Of a stretch of DNA of 64,000 bases, positions 34,701 to 48,521 are shown in pieces (positions within the stretch are counted from its first letter, which is position 1; each line of letters begins with the position of its first letter). Under the pieces are notes generated by a model that did no database searches, had not been told where the DNA came from, and worked only from the letters and a program-made list of their open reading frames with translations. The DNA is taken from the NCBI RefSeq assembly GCF_019925205.1, contig NC_083560.1, positions 63,749,266-63,813,265 on the forward strand, written 5' to 3'. The stretch is from Metopolophium dirhodum. Taxonomy: Eukaryota > Arthropoda > Insecta > Hemiptera > Aphididae. Position numbers and translations under genes: made by a program.

Positions 34701-36650
34701 GTTTTTCGATCCACTTGAAAAGCTAATGATAAATTATTACAAATTCAGTAGTCATCTGTCCATCTTAAATACCAATTAGAAAGTAAACAAAATATTTAGG
34801 CGCTCATAAACATTTGATTAACTCCTATAATAGTTGTATACGATAAATGATGCTTTGGATAAAACTTATGTATTTCTCTAATAGTATAACTACCAACAAG
34901 GGTTTATTTTTAAAAAATATCAAAAAAAATTAACCCCATGTTTTTTTAGAAATGCACACTTCCAACTCTATATCTTATATCACAGAGTTATTTTTAGCTA
35001 TGAATTATTTTAATTGACTAATTTTTTTCTAATCAATTTTTCAAGTATAAGTGTTAGTATCTATATTAATCAGTTTTAAGTTAAATACTTGTCTCTAAAA
35101 TAAAATTTAAAAAAAAATAATTTAATAAAATTGAAATAAACATTTTAACAACTTTTTATCTGTGTCATCCATCTACAAGTTTTTTAATCTTACAAAAGCT
35201 TTAATACTGTGTACTTGCAAATTATAAATATAGATAATTATAGCTTAATAAATAACTTTCTATAAAATATTCCCCATAATCTATAATTGTATATGATATA
35301 TAATATAAGATGTATTTTTTTATTGTTTCTATTATTTATTTTCTATGTATTGTTCATAAAACAATAATAACAAATAAATCACTATTTGTTTTAAATTCCG
35401 ATCAATTAGTATGTATAGGTACACCGGTACAGTGTACACAATACATATTATAACCATTAAAACTAAAAAAAAAATTATAAATTATTGCGTAAGTTATCAA
35501 TGTTATAAGTATGATATGACCATTATTTAATATTTAGTCTAAACAAAGACATAACATTATCTAATTTTAAAAATACGTTTCAAAATTTGCTACCTATTCT
35601 TAATTGTAATTTATAAAGATAATTAACTATTTCCAAATGTCTAAATTTTTGTTATTATTATTATTTAAGTTTTATATTCCAAAACGTGAAAATATATCCG
35701 GTAATCCCCTGAGTGGACTTCAGTAATGTTGGATTAAAAATCACAAAATCATCACTTAAATAAAATGTAAATAGCTTAATAAGTTTGTGTTGCCATACAA
35801 TTATAATTATAATTATAATTCCCTTACTCACGCACCCATTCATATATTATAATTATAATTATTATTACATCAGCTTATAACTATAGAAATATAACTTTTA
35901 TTAAATCACTAATTATACTTACCTATTACGTATTTTAATATATATAATACTATATAGTTTATTTGAAAATTATAAATAAATGAAAAATTGTTTTATGTGA
36001 GCAAAGATCATTTTTATATGTAGCTCACAACTGGTAAACCGCCAAATCTTATTCTTGAACGTAAAATAAAACGGTATTTTACGTATGTAGGTACCTACTA
36101 CTGGCGATATGTCTACTTTACTACTTCAACGTAGTATTTTTTAAAACGAGATATATCATGAGCGTAAGTGAATCTGTTCATTTCAACTGATTTATTTCTA
36201 CTTATGATATTTTTTACGAAACAAATCGATCACATAATTCATTTAAAACGAAGTGCTTTTAACTGTACTAAACGTTATACATCAACAATTAACAATTTTT
36301 TATGACAGTTTGATATAAAAAAATCTCACGAATGACCTCAAAAGTGCACTCTTATTTTTTGCTTATTTTTTTGAAAGTTTTGGGAAAAGTTAACAAAAAA
36401 TGTAACCGAATAACGATAGTTAACAATTAGAGTTGTTATTAATTAGCAGTTTAAGTGAAAGATAATGAATTAATTAATACTTAAATCCCTGAGTCAAAAT
36501 AATGTTAAAAAAACTATTTAATAACAGTAAGTATCAGATATATTTTTTTGTCACACCGAAATTTTAATAATTTGTCTGTGTCAACCGAGAGTTGAATTCT
36601 TGGGATATTACCTTTTTCAATCCAGTGGACAAAAAAAAAAATATAGTAAA
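26666..36650. other. 10 kb of AT-rich, gene-poor DNA
   Basis: No exon, RNA gene or complete transposon could be supported. Seen: (TA)n at 28718-28748; (CA)n at about 30521-30536; a family A end fragment, inverted, at 30561-30583 (TTCATCGCTCCGATCAGAAT); CTAC-rich text near 33911-33935; and slightly GC-richer patches at 32280-32600 and 34070-34190 with no bounded frame. A 101-codon frame at 31865-32170 has no recognisable domain. Confidence 0.5.
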
Positions 36651-37325
36651 ATAGCTGATCCCGCTGGCACTTTGTTGCCCGTTAAATGTACCAATTCTAT
36701 ATGACTCAAACTTTGTTCAATTCGTTATTTAATATTCGGTGTATGGTGTATGGTGTTCAAAATTTATCTTAACTTTTCTGTTGCCCGGAATAAAATTTCT
36801 GATTTGCAGCAGTATATTATCAGGTAAGCAATCTAGGTAGGCGGTAGATCGCGGACACCGTGCTGTTAGTACGTTAGTGTATGATTTAACTCTAAAGTAT
36901 CAAAATTGTACCAAGTTTATAATTTTTACTTAATTCCACCTACGGAGGATTAATATAATCAATAAATACAAAAGCCTAACGCAACCGTACTAAAATCCGA
37001 TGAATAAAAAAAAAACAAATTTGACACTTTTTAAATTAGCCTATCTTCTTCTCAGAGGTCTAATCTACACACAAACATTAATTTTTATCTATATTAATAT
37101 ACAAAATGATAGTGTTTGTTTGTATTTTTGGGATGAACTCCGAAACTACTGAGCCGATTTCGAAAATTCTTTCACCAATACAAAGCCACATTCTTTGTGA
37201 GTGTCATAGGCTAATTTAAAAAGGGAAGTTGATCACCCCCCTATAGGTGCTCAAACAAGAATTTTGAGATTTACGATAGAAATTTTTGTTTTTTAATGGT
37301 TGCTATGGGTTATATATATAGATAA
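36651..37325 (-). mobile_element. non-autonomous Helitron-like element, inverted
   Basis: Starts ATAGCTGATCCCGCTGGCAC and TTTGTTGCCCGTT (inverse of the GGGATCAGCTA end). The far end holds the conserved CTCCGAAACTACTGAGCCG (37138-37156, direct reading) and a TATATATATAGATA border at 37310-37325. The interior does not code. The conserved CTCCGAAACTACT block reads in the opposite sense to the terminus seen at 6770, so two partial copies may be joined. Confidence 0.4.
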
Positions 37326-38732
37326 AAATAACTGTATGGACGTTGTTATTTTTTGCTATGTCACCGGAACCACTTATCCCTCAGCATACAAACTTCACAG
37401 AAACCATCTACATATTAATCTTAATATGCTCTGAAATTTTTATCCAAATTGGTTTGATGGATCTTGAGTTACAAAATTTATTCAAAATGTACACTTATTT
37501 GTATATATTTAGATATGTAATAAGTAAATGCTTTTCTTGATTTAATGTCTAAATCTGAAGAGTACCTATACACGAACGTATCGAAACGTTTGTCCTAATA
37601 TCCAACTATATCTAATAGTTAGGTATACAACTATTATATTAGCTGGTAGATGGGTTACTAACATGCCGTTCTTTGAAACATTTTGGTGAATCTAGACACC
37701 GAGAATGGCAATAACAGTTAATTATGGATTATAATAATATCGATAGAGACTGTATCGGTCAGAGGAAAGACGAAATTAGTATGCATGTCTCTTGAGGGAA
37801 GGAATTTTCAGTCTTGGGTGAAATGCAGTCCGTGACTGAAATAGCTCACTTGTTCGCACTTGCCACTGCACAGTATTGATATACTATAAAGGTAACTAAA
37901 TTATTGAACAAGTTACGATGCATATTATTCATAAAACCTTTTAAAATAAATAAAATTCACACAAATAGTACTCATGATTATAAACATAATAAAAGGTACA
38001 AAGGGCTTAGATGAACGAAGTTTTTTCTTCGTTATAGAAATATTCAAGGCACTTTTGGAAGAGCTCAATGCCATCAATCTCTTAAACTGCTTCCCCGTGC
38101 CAAATGTAATGCATTATTACATATACTGCAAAAGACGGAAAATACTTATTAAATTAATTCAAATGATGGTTTTGATTCAAATACAAATATTATAATAATA
38201 TGTACTTGCCAAGTTAACAAACTGGTAGGTGAAAAATGTCAATACATAATTGTAATTATTATTTGCATGAACCATTTAGTTTGTTAAATAATATAACGAT
38301 AACATTGCTCTCAGCATGAAGCGCTATTTAATACAAATTTAGGTTTTACATTCATAAAAACAAATAGAACGATTTTATTATTGTGTATTAATTATTCATA
38401 TGTTTTATAGCTTTAAAACACTTTGATTTAATAATTAATGTATTGAGTGTGTCAATATTATGTGTAGGTTTGTATGACAGAAAAATAGTCTTTTGTATTT
38501 TTCACAAACCATCAGATGTATAATAAGATAGGTAACATAACACAAAAAATAGTAGAAAAAAAATATTGCACATTTGTTAAACATTTTATCAAAATTGTCT
38601 CGAAATGGATGTATTGATTTTTAATTTAAATGTTGTAAAATAAATAAATAATTAGAAAACTGCAGTTATAATAATATAATAATATATGACTTGATTAAAA
38701 ATACAAACATGTCTTAAATGCTTTAGTAATTA
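37326..38732. other. AT-rich spacer
   Basis: No gene seen. A GC-moderate stretch at 37660-37870 and a 73-codon frame at 37974-38195 (with FFFVIEIFKALLEELNAINL) have no recognised family. Confidence 0.4.
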
Positions 38733-38740
38733 TTGTGAAC

Positions 38741-39603
38741 CAGGGACTGGAACCTTTAGGATTTTTCCGGTTCTGGTTCCGGTTCGGTTCTTATAAAAAA
38801 AATATAATAGGTTCCAGTTCCGATTCCGGTTCTTAAAACTACAAAATATGGGTTCCAGTTCCGGTTAATTCCGGTTCGTACCGGTTCTTAAAAATGAATT
38901 TTTTAAAAAAATACCTATTGCTTATTAGGTAGTTTTTTTACTTATAAAGTCATCATTTGGCCCAGTCTTATAAAAGGTACTTTTAAAATTTTATTTAAAT
39001 ACAAATACAAATACATCCATTCAAAAAGTATTTAAAATACATACCAAATACTTTTTTACTCAATTTATTTCAGTTTGCAAAATAAATTTTTAATTGCTAA
39101 TTTAAAATAGTGTCATGTTAGTTTGTTACATTCATCCAGATATTATTAGAACTTTTTGAACCTCCTTCTTAAATGTATACTGGAAAATGAAAACTAATAA
39201 AACTGGCTATATAATAATTTTTAAATCATTTATTATTAGGTGGGTAATTAAAGAACTAAACAGTAAATTAATCAGTCTCGATCGTACCTATAATACGATT
39301 ATTTTGAGTTAAAATATTAAAATACCACATCTTACTATGTACAAAACAAAAATATTTCTATGAAAAATAATTATTTGATTACAACAAAATCCAATTTAAA
39401 TAAAATGTTTAGTTATTTGAAATACAGGATTTTTTCTTAGAACCAATAAGAACCTAATAGAACCGGAAATCTTATTTTATATTAAATTGTGGTTACGGTT
39501 CTAATTCCGGTTCTAAGCATTGTAAAATATGGATTCCGGCTCCATTTCCTGTTCTTACATTTTCTTAAAGAACCGGTTCTTTCGGTTCCGGTTCCAGTCC
39601 CTG
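38741..39603. mobile_element. non-autonomous hAT transposon with target duplication
   Basis: An 863-bp element. Ends CAGGGACTGGAACC and GGTTCCAGTCCCTG are perfect inverted repeats. They are flanked by TTGTGAAC (38733-38740) and GTGTGAAC (39604-39611), an 8-bp duplication with one mismatch, as in hAT transposons. Both subterminal regions carry clustered GGTTCCGGTTC motifs, likely transposase-binding repeats in the family. The interior is AT-rich and non-coding, so it depends on a transposase elsewhere. Confidence 0.88.
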
Positions 39604-39611
39604 GTGTGAAC

Positions 39612-41168
39612 TATATATTCATAGTACCTACAATATAATATAATGTAATATCGTGCCTAAATCTTTACACCACAGTGGCGTCTAGTTATTAAAAATTTTA
39701 AAAAAAAAAACTCTTAAAATTTTGTTTTATTTCTTGTGTAATTTAATTTCGTTAATACGTATTAAGCAAAGAGTTTTAACGTATTAAATATTTACGTACC
39801 TAGCAAAAGTAACGTTGACGTTTTAATCTCGTTTCCGGGCATACATCAATAGCACAATGCAAAATGTATTATATTATAACAATGTTACGAGATCTTTGAG
39901 GGCATAATGCATAATGTATAACGTTATTAATTATCATAATCATTATGTTTGCGCCTAGGACTCGTTTTTAATGAACTCGTCGCTGTGACATTTCATTCGA
40001 CTTTGAACAAACCATTTAGCATTTAACATACGTCGATCGATGGCGATGTGGCCACTGGCAAGTGTGCATTATGATATGCATAGCAATAATGACCATCGGC
40101 AGGCATTTAATAATGACACGGTGAAGGTGGATTTTTAAACACAACGAATCGGTTGATGGACATACAATTGGATACTAAAAAGTGACGTATATAAAATATA
40201 ATCCAAAGACGACAAAACTCTGGGCCACAAAAACACATACAAACTAAAAAATGTATGCTATAAAATTATGAGCAAAACCATTTTGAAATATTCATATAAT
40301 AGATGGAATAACAAACATTGTGATAGGTATGTATTTAAAATAATCGATTTATTTGGAATTGATTTAATAATAACTGTCTCTGCGCAAGGTAGGTACAGCA
40401 TGACTGGCTAAAATATTATACAGGAAATGTTATTATATTTTCGTGTTTTAAAAATAATGCGATAAAGAAATACAAATTGTAATTAAAAAAAAAATCACAA
40501 ATATTTGAACATTCAATTCAGACAAAAAATAGTTGGCATTTTTATTTGTAAACGAACGATGTATTATTAAATCTGTTAATCGGTATATTATAATTCGCTC
40601 TTATTATTAGCTTCTGAATTACTGCAGTTTTGTTTGCTTAAGAACATATTTTTTGACTCCGCTATAACATTGCTTCACAATTATTTACAGAATTATTACA
40701 TACATTTTGAATAAACATATTTCCCGATCCGATCAGTATCATAAATGTTTACATTTACTATATGCATATTATAACCTATTTCTTAACAACTTATTATTTA
40801 TACAATAAATTCATATATTTTGTATATTATGATTACATTTTAAAAACTATATACTCAATGTTAATAGATAATATATAATAAAAATGTATACCCCAATATT
40901 CTTATAATATATTATTATTATCTAATCTAATAAAATAATATTTACTTGGTTATTCTATGCTCTCATCATGATGGTTGTTCTCATCATTTAGACTTAAGAA
41001 CACTATTATTAGGTTTATATTAATTTATGTGTACCTAATATATAAATTTGTTTCTGCTGGTTTTTATTTTATATTTTAATTATATTTTTTGTATGTTCAA
41101 TTTTAATTTATTGAATATTGAACAACTATTTTGTAATTAATATAGGAACAAAAAAAAGAAGATTTTAA
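39612..41168. other. AT-rich spacer
   Basis: No gene seen. A single CAGTGGCGTCTAG end-like motif at 39673 resembles the MITE end at 57172 but has no partner. A GC-moderate patch at 39950-40130 has no bounded frame. Confidence 0.4.
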
Positions 41169-41446
41169 TTTTTTTTTTTTTTTGAACTTAAGCCCGACGA
41201 CTATGGCCATTAGCTGTTGTAGGGGTTATGAACTGTGGTAGGGGCAAGGTTGGTACAGTAGGTTGATTTTACGATTGTTTAAACGGTTGTTACGGTAGGT
41301 AGCAAACACGTGTATGTGTGGCAAGGTTTTTAACTACTATGAACCCGGGTGGTCACCCATCCGGGAGCTTGTAGCTGTGGCCGTTACTTACTCCCAGTCG
41401 CATTCCGTGACTGGTAGCAGCCAACGCGCCACGCCAAGCCACTAAA
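41169..41446 (-). mobile_element. 5S rRNA-derived (SINE3-type) SINE
   Basis: On the minus strand, from about 41446, GGCTTGGCGTGGCGCGTTGG opens the head. A block CCCGGATGGGTGACCACCCG follows at about 41371-41352, the 5S rRNA internal control box C (GGATGGGTGACC). A body and an oligo(A) tail (41183-41169) follow. Polymerase III transcription from a 5S-type promoter is expected. Confidence 0.72.
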
Positions 41447-44400
41447 TGTTAATTATAAATCATTGAGATAAGCAACGCGATATGTCATATAATTAATAAA
41501 ATATTTAAATAGATTAAAAGTTGTATAAGTTTTTTACGGTGAATATCAATAAAACAATAAGTTAATAATCAACAAAATATTACAGATAAATAAAAAGTCA
41601 TCATGCTGTCTAGACTATTATTTTTTTTAGCACGATATGTTCCTATAAAAAGAACCATCTTCATTTTATCGAGTACATCTTTGAGAATTCATTTGATTGC
41701 AACCACTTGGAAATATTATAATCCGTACCCTATCGCATAAGACTATCGATGAAATTGATGAACTTTAATTCCGGTGTAATCACGTTGTGATCCAATAAGT
41801 ATTTCATATATGCCCATCATACAATATAATATGGTTTTAAATAATTCAGTCAACTTTCTCGTTTTTGTACTTTATATATTTGTATAAGTAGGTAACACCA
41901 TATTATTATATTGCTTTACGTTAAATCTTACCTGTTACATTTTTAGCAATCACTCAGCCGTGCAGGTGTTTTTAAATATAAATATAATAATAATATTGAA
42001 TTATACATGTAGGTATGCATTTCATAATCAATTAATAATCGTATACAATTAATACATTCGGACAAATGGCACGGCACAGGGATGTGTAACAGGAAGCAAT
42101 TGGCTTTAATGCCACTGCTGCAAACATCGTCACCTACCTATAAAAAAACAACATTGTTTGGAAATAATAGTCGGTTAGCTGAGTCCGTGCGTTTCGCCGT
42201 GTAATTTAATTACGAGTAAATGGTTAATCACAATAATATCTTTCGTAGATCGTCTGAATAATAATGACCGACCGCGAGACGGACGGACGTAGAACTCGGC
42301 CCATTTTCACGACTCTTTATCTATAGACTATAATAATAATATTATAATATTGTGCGAATTATTCACGAACACATCTTGGGGGAGAAACATATAATGTGAG
42401 GGTAGCGAGGATTTTTACTTATTGTTATATTTACAGAGCAATAGTACCTATAAAGGTATTACAGTCCTTCTCTCATGCTGGTCTGCCGAAATTACCGAGA
42501 TGGTAAAACCGAATTTCCACCCTGTTGAGCTTTTACTACAACCCAATAATAATCATCCAAGCTATTTACTATAATATGATATAAATATTTTATTTTTATT
42601 TGTATTATTTATTTATTTACATATTGTATTGTTAATAGTTTTATGACCCACATATTTTGTTTAAACGCCATGCAAAAATGTATCGATCGATAGATAACGT
42701 GTCCTGGTCGAACGTCACAAATCGCAATCCAAAACTATTGTAAAACTTTGGTCGCGACAGCCCATGGTATTAAATCGGACGAGAAAACATATGGACGTAC
42801 AGCGTAAGTAGAAATCTCTAGTCGGCGGATGAATAAAAATTACAACGAATAAAGAAAAAGAATGATTGACATTATTTTTTTGGCATGGTCGTGAAACGAT
42901 CACTCATACCGTGTGATTATCATATCATGTAACAGTGTGGCTATACAATGTAATATATACGTACATAATTTATATCCACCCTTGACCCTTCTATTTAACA
43001 TATTATGTGGTGCAGGTCGATTTCGGCGACTGCCGTTGAACCCGCGACGACGGTTGTCCGCATGCGACGGCATAGTGTTCGTAATTCTCGTGCACATTTC
43101 TTCACGTTTGCGTTTTTTTCTCGAATTATTCAAATTGTATTTAAATCATCTATCCGGAGTTTGGGTCTTCGTGTCTATATTATATTATGCGACTTGACAC
43201 TTTCTGTGGATTTAGTTTTAAGATTATTGTCATAAATCATAATACATAATATCGTATCCACTCCTTAAAATATAGGTATGCAATTTTTTTTTTTTTTTTT
43301 TGAAGTCTTAGAGGTTTTACCTACCCACTGTATGTAAAGCCATACTGGTTATTATGAGAGATACGTTTTTTTGTTTGACACAACGTTCGTTAATAACATG
43401 GCACACAATATAATGGTATGATAAAATATAGGCAGATAATATAGTGCACATATTATACTTATACTTGCTGAATCAGCTGCGTATTCGTAATAATTCGTAC
43501 ACAAGGAGCTTTCTACGCGTTTCCTCTTCACTGTAGACTGCTGTAGTGTACTCTTTATAAAATAATATTATATAGTGACATTGCATTATGTAACATACAA
43601 ATATTATATGGCAGTAGTTTCGAAATACATAACATTTTTAGTATTTCTTTGGTAATTAATAATTATAAGTATTATAGTAATCCGATTGAAAGTACTAATA
43701 ACTAAAAACTAAATGCGTATGTACAACGATAATAATGCCGTATTGCTAACAAAATGTTTATATCGTGTAATCATATTATGTATGATAATAACGCGATATG
43801 AAAACATTTTTAGACGCATTTATCAACTATATTATTATATTATATTTGTACCCAATAATATTTTAAATAGTTTATACGATTTATCATATTGTGAATTTTT
43901 CATAATAGTAGTCAATAACTAACACATTTTACTTGATGTCATTAATTCAAGAAAAGTAGAATCCGTTATTTTAAAATAAAAATCGGTGTAAGATATTTGA
44001 ACCAAAATCAATTATATTTTCCTCGAAAGAGTCTTGATTTTTCCCCTTAGTAAATATTAAATTATATGTTATTTACTAATACGTTTCCCTTCAACTGCTT
44101 CAAGTTTATGTGTATATCCAAGCTTATAAAACATGTGAATTGTAAATATGTATTGCAATTGAAAAAATATGTTCAACGATGCTACTTAGCTATGACATTC
44201 GTATTATACGGTTCGGATGTGTGTGTGTGTGTGTTTCTTTTAATTATGATAACCCTCTTACATTGTTAGGTACCTATTACTTATTAATGCACAGTTGTTG
44301 TTAAATGTGCTCCAGATCCATAAGTGCCCATGAATATCAATTAGTATACACCAAATTTAGTCGCATAAAAATCAGAACTTCAGCGCTAAGTAAAATTGAT

Positions 44401-44917
44401 TAGCAAGTCTGAAATGTTTTGGGTATGTCGCACTCAGGTGGGCGTGTGTTTGAGACGTGATATAATATTTAATGCATACGGTTCTTAGAAACACATTTAA
44501 ATAATATTCCATTTCAACATTCATTAAAAACACTTGAATATTTAAAACAATGTCAAATCGAATATTTTGCTTACGTATTGTTTTTTTTATTATTCCCATT
44601 AGTATACAATATGCATACACACCATACGCGTGCAAAGCTATGCTCGACGAGTATACAGAAGAACGCATAAAAATAAGTCCTGTGGAGTTTGAGCGCTGAA
44701 TGCGCTTTGAATACATTACAACACATAAATGATTAAAATCGAGACGTTAATTTTTTTCTCTCTTGTGCCTTTATCGTGTATATATAATAATAATATGCAT
44801 GCGTACGCGTACAGGTACCTACAACGGCTACAACAATACTTGCTGTTTTTGTGACATAAAATTAAATAAAAAATCGATAAAAGTCATTTTTACACGTATG
44901 TACAAAATATAATAATA
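41447..44917. other. AT-rich spacer with GC-elevated patches
   Basis: No gene supported. Patches at 42060-42320, 42480-42540 and 43000-43110 are GC-richer. The last (GTCGATTTCGGCGACTGCCG and on) follows a possible acceptor, GTGGTGCAG, but its frames match nothing. A poly-T tract at 43279-43302 with adjoining text to about 43370 may be a SINE tail. (GT)n at 44218-44234. Confidence 0.4.
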
Positions 44918-44919
44918 TA

Positions 44920-45409
44920 CAAGGTGATTCGCCAAGCATGTTCACTCCCTTTTTTTCTTCAATAATGCAGTTATTCAAAATCTGGATTTAAAGAACGGAT
45001 ATTCAAAGAATTTTCGATACTAAAAATTTCCTATTTAAGGAATGTCCTGTGGAGATACAAGCTTCCATTTTTCAAATAATAAACCCTATTAGTTACTGTA
45101 AATTATTTCCATTCAATATTACATATATTTAATATTTTTCTTAAAGTATTTTCAAGTATTATCTGTAATAAATACAATTTACTGAAAAACTACTCGTTCA
45201 AATTTTGAAACAGATACATCAACTAATCAATCAGCATTTTCAAAATAATTACAGGACATCTTGTATAAGGAGTACAAAAAGCCAAAAAATATAAATACCT
45301 AATTATGAATATTGTCTTTAAGTATATTTAAAAATACAGAAACCAGGATTTGAATAAATGTATTATTAACTTACAAAATAGAGATAATCATTCTTGGTGA
45401 ATCGCCATG
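44920..45409. mobile_element. 490-bp MITE with TA target duplication
   Basis: Left end CAAGGTGATTCGCCAAGCATG; right end, reverse-complemented, CATGGCGATTCACCAAGAATG (about 17 of 21 match). TA lies on each side (44918-44919, 45410-45411), as in Tc1/mariner-like elements. There is no coding capacity. Superfamily is tentative. Confidence 0.7.
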
Positions 45410-45411
45410 TA

Positions 45412-47109
45412 TATAAGTGGGTAGTTTTGGTATAATTTTATACTCGATGATGATATATCCAATCTTCCGAAAGGTTTTCGGCTGGTAAAATAACGTATAG
45501 TGATATAGTGCGCCTTTGCCACCGGAATTCAGCTAAAACCACTAGCGTGCGGCATATTACATGTATTACACAGACACAGGTACCTACGGGTAATCAGTCC
45601 TTTCGGTCGCCAGTCCGCAGAGGGAGCATTAAGTCGTTAAGTGTTTATCTCGTACGAGCGGAGACCAACCCTGGTAAAACGGTGTAGTCGTGTAGACGAC
45701 AATAACGATAATAATAATATTTATTATTATAGGTACACGACGCTTAATTGCGGATATAACGTAAAACGGGCCGAAGGGGGTGGGGGGGAGGCTCAACAAA
45801 ATATCATCCCTCACCCTCACCCTTTACGCCTACGTCTTGCAAGGGAGATACGACCATTACTGTGGTAAAAGATTATGATACCTCGCTCTGTCGTGTAAGT
45901 ATATTATATTACGCTACGAAAGAGCCAGGCTGGGTCGGAACACGTGTGACATTCGTCCCGGGAAATTTTGTCTTTGAGTGGAAGGTTATAATAATATTTA
46001 CCCACCTTGCATTGTTGGCGAATGGTACAAGAATGCGATATCAATTTCAGTAATGATACGTATAGTGATTATGGACAGTAATAATATTCCACATCATTAT
46101 CAATAATAATTTCGGTGTGGTGTCACAAATGATAAATTCACACGAATTCCCTCACCCCCCACCCGAAAACACAACATGGTACTCAAGTAATACATTCACG
46201 GTGCTTGGCCATTGACATTATTGATGCATACCAGTATATTATTATACGCACTTATCACTATGGCGCAGATATTTATATAATGAAAAAATATGTAGGTAAG
46301 TATGAATATTATTATTTTTGCTAAAACATGAAATATTTAATAAACTGTCTTAATTCAACATTCGTTTTAAAAAGAATTTCTACCATATAAAAAAGAAAAA
46401 TACCTACTGAATAGGAAAAAAAACGAACGAACCAGACTATCTAGTCATTATAAAGAGCAAAGAGTGTATAACAGAAATGGCAAATCGATTACGTATTTTT
46501 CTTATTTATTAGGTACGCATTTTTCTCTATTACGGTTTACGACGGATAGAACACATTTCCCACAGAGTTATGATTATTATCAATAGGAATGTCTGTGAAT
46601 AGGTAAACATAAAAAAATAAATACTATTTAACGAAATATGTATTTATTGGCAAAATGTATAAGAAAATGCATTTACTTATTTAAAATATGCAAAAAATAT
46701 TTAAATATGAATAGTTTTCATTGAATACGTTTTATTTTGTTAAGATAGTATAATATTATGACACGTGCTGCTTTTTTTATCAGAATTAAGAAATCTGTAT
46801 TTAATAAAATTAAGTATTGACGTAAAAATCCACGCACTACTTATGAGTTATCACGTCATATCAATCACGATTGTACTAAGATACATTATAAATGGGTCCA
46901 GTACCTACCTATTGTAAAAGAAATAAAATATACTAATTTATTCTTCTTAGTTTGGTATTCTGATTGAAACAGTGTGTTTTCCATTTCATTCTTTGATACC
47001 TATAGTTTTTTTGAATCAGCGTATGTTGTTATGTTTAAAAAATCCTCAGAAACTCCAAAATTAAACATACAACATACGCAGATTGAAAAAAAAACCAAAT
47101 CAAAGAACG
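45412..47109. other. spacer, possible promoter-like GC patch
   Basis: No gene supported. At 45460-45900 the GC content rises (GGTCGCCAGTCCGCAGAGGG, CTCGTACGAGCGGAGACC), and a G-rich run lies at 45775-45790. This could be a transcription start region, but no coding exon follows that I can bound. Confidence 0.35.
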
Positions 47110-47479
47110 CATACAAATCAAATGGCAAACACACTGGCTCAATGAGAATATCTAACTAAGAAGAATAAAAAACACAATCTTTGGCTAGCCAAAATTCCCT
47201 CCGAATAGAAGGGATAAGGTAATTATAAACAGACTCCGCATCGGCTACACCCGTCTTACACATGGATAAAAAAAGGAGAATAAAGGAGAAAAACCATGGT
47301 GTATTTTTTGTGAAACTCTCAGTCAACCACTTAATCACCGAATGCCTCCAATACACAAATGAACATAGAAAATTCAACATATACCCAACATCTTAGACGC
47401 ATCACTCAGGCCAGAAGCAGACACCGTCACACAAGTTCTTAAATTCTTAATCAAAACTAAACTATACAATAAAATTAAA
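47110..47479 (+). pseudogene. decayed C-terminal part of a Jockey/R1-type LINE ORF2
   Basis: One frame, with a few stops, reads IQIKWQTHWLNENI, LRRIKNTIFG, NRRDKVIINRLRIGYTRLTHG, KPWCIFCETL and VTQVLKFLIKTKLYNKIK. The order RLRIGHTxLTH, then CxxC knuckle, then LKFLKxTxLYNxI is that of the region after RT/RNase H in Jockey- and I-group LINEs. The CCHC knuckle is incomplete. An A-rich run at 47475-47490 may be its tail. Confidence 0.72.
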
Positions 47480-48521
47480 AAAAAAAACATACTGACATGT
47501 CTTCTCACTGATGCTTGTTTTAATATCTTCATGTTTGTACATTTAGGTACGTATGCCAATTTCTAATAAATCTACTTTTTTTTTTAACTATGAAAATAAT
47601 GTTTCTAAAAACATACATATATTAATGTTCAATGTTTAACGAGTTAGAGCCATAGTGGTTTTGTATAATCTTACCTTAATTGTGACTATTATAGGCGTTG
47701 AATATGCCTCATCAAATTATACGTAGTGCGTAAAACGTTGCAGGTATACAAATAAGCAAGTTTAATATCGAGTTTCGTATTACGTGAACAGTCATATCGT
47801 TTTATTTTCTCTGCCTATCATAATACTATTATATTATAAACAATAGTATAATATGAAAAATTTAAAATTTAGTTTTACTGTTTTTTACATGACCCTCAGA
47901 AGTCTCAGATAAGTACGTACATATAATATATATATGTTATTTTCTTTCTTCCTGTCACGGCGGTAGACCAAAACGTTTCGAAAGGAGTCGCGTTGAATAC
48001 AAGTTTTGCTTTAAATATAGGTCATTAGTTCCAATTTTCTGGTGTTTTTTTATTAGTAGAAAATCAATAATAACGCACTAAAGGATATATTATTATTATC
48101 ATTATACATAAGTAACAAGCAGCACACGTTTTTAGATCATTTTTTATTTTATAGTGTAAATTGTATTTAATATATTATTATGCATCATAAAGACTGCCAC
48201 TGTAGTAGTGACTCACAACTCCAATATCATCACTTTTCTTCGAACTAATTTCTCATAACTCTAAAAAAAAAAAAATAATTTTTTAACAATAACGCACTCT
48301 ATATATTATAGTAATGGTGTATCTAGTGCATGGCAGTCATTTTTCTATTTGGCACTGTACAGTTTAAGCTTTAATCAAAACTTTTGTTATATTTTCACAT
48401 GTGATTTTGTGATAGGCTGTGTAATGAAAAAGCTCAATTTTTTTTTTTTTATGGTTTGATTTTCGATTAACAAACCAATATACTGTTAACAAGTTCATTT
48501 GTCACGAATTGTTCGGTGCAG
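47480..48521. other. AT-rich spacer
   Basis: No gene seen. If the candidate exon at 48522-48696 is real, this would be intronic. Confidence 0.4.
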
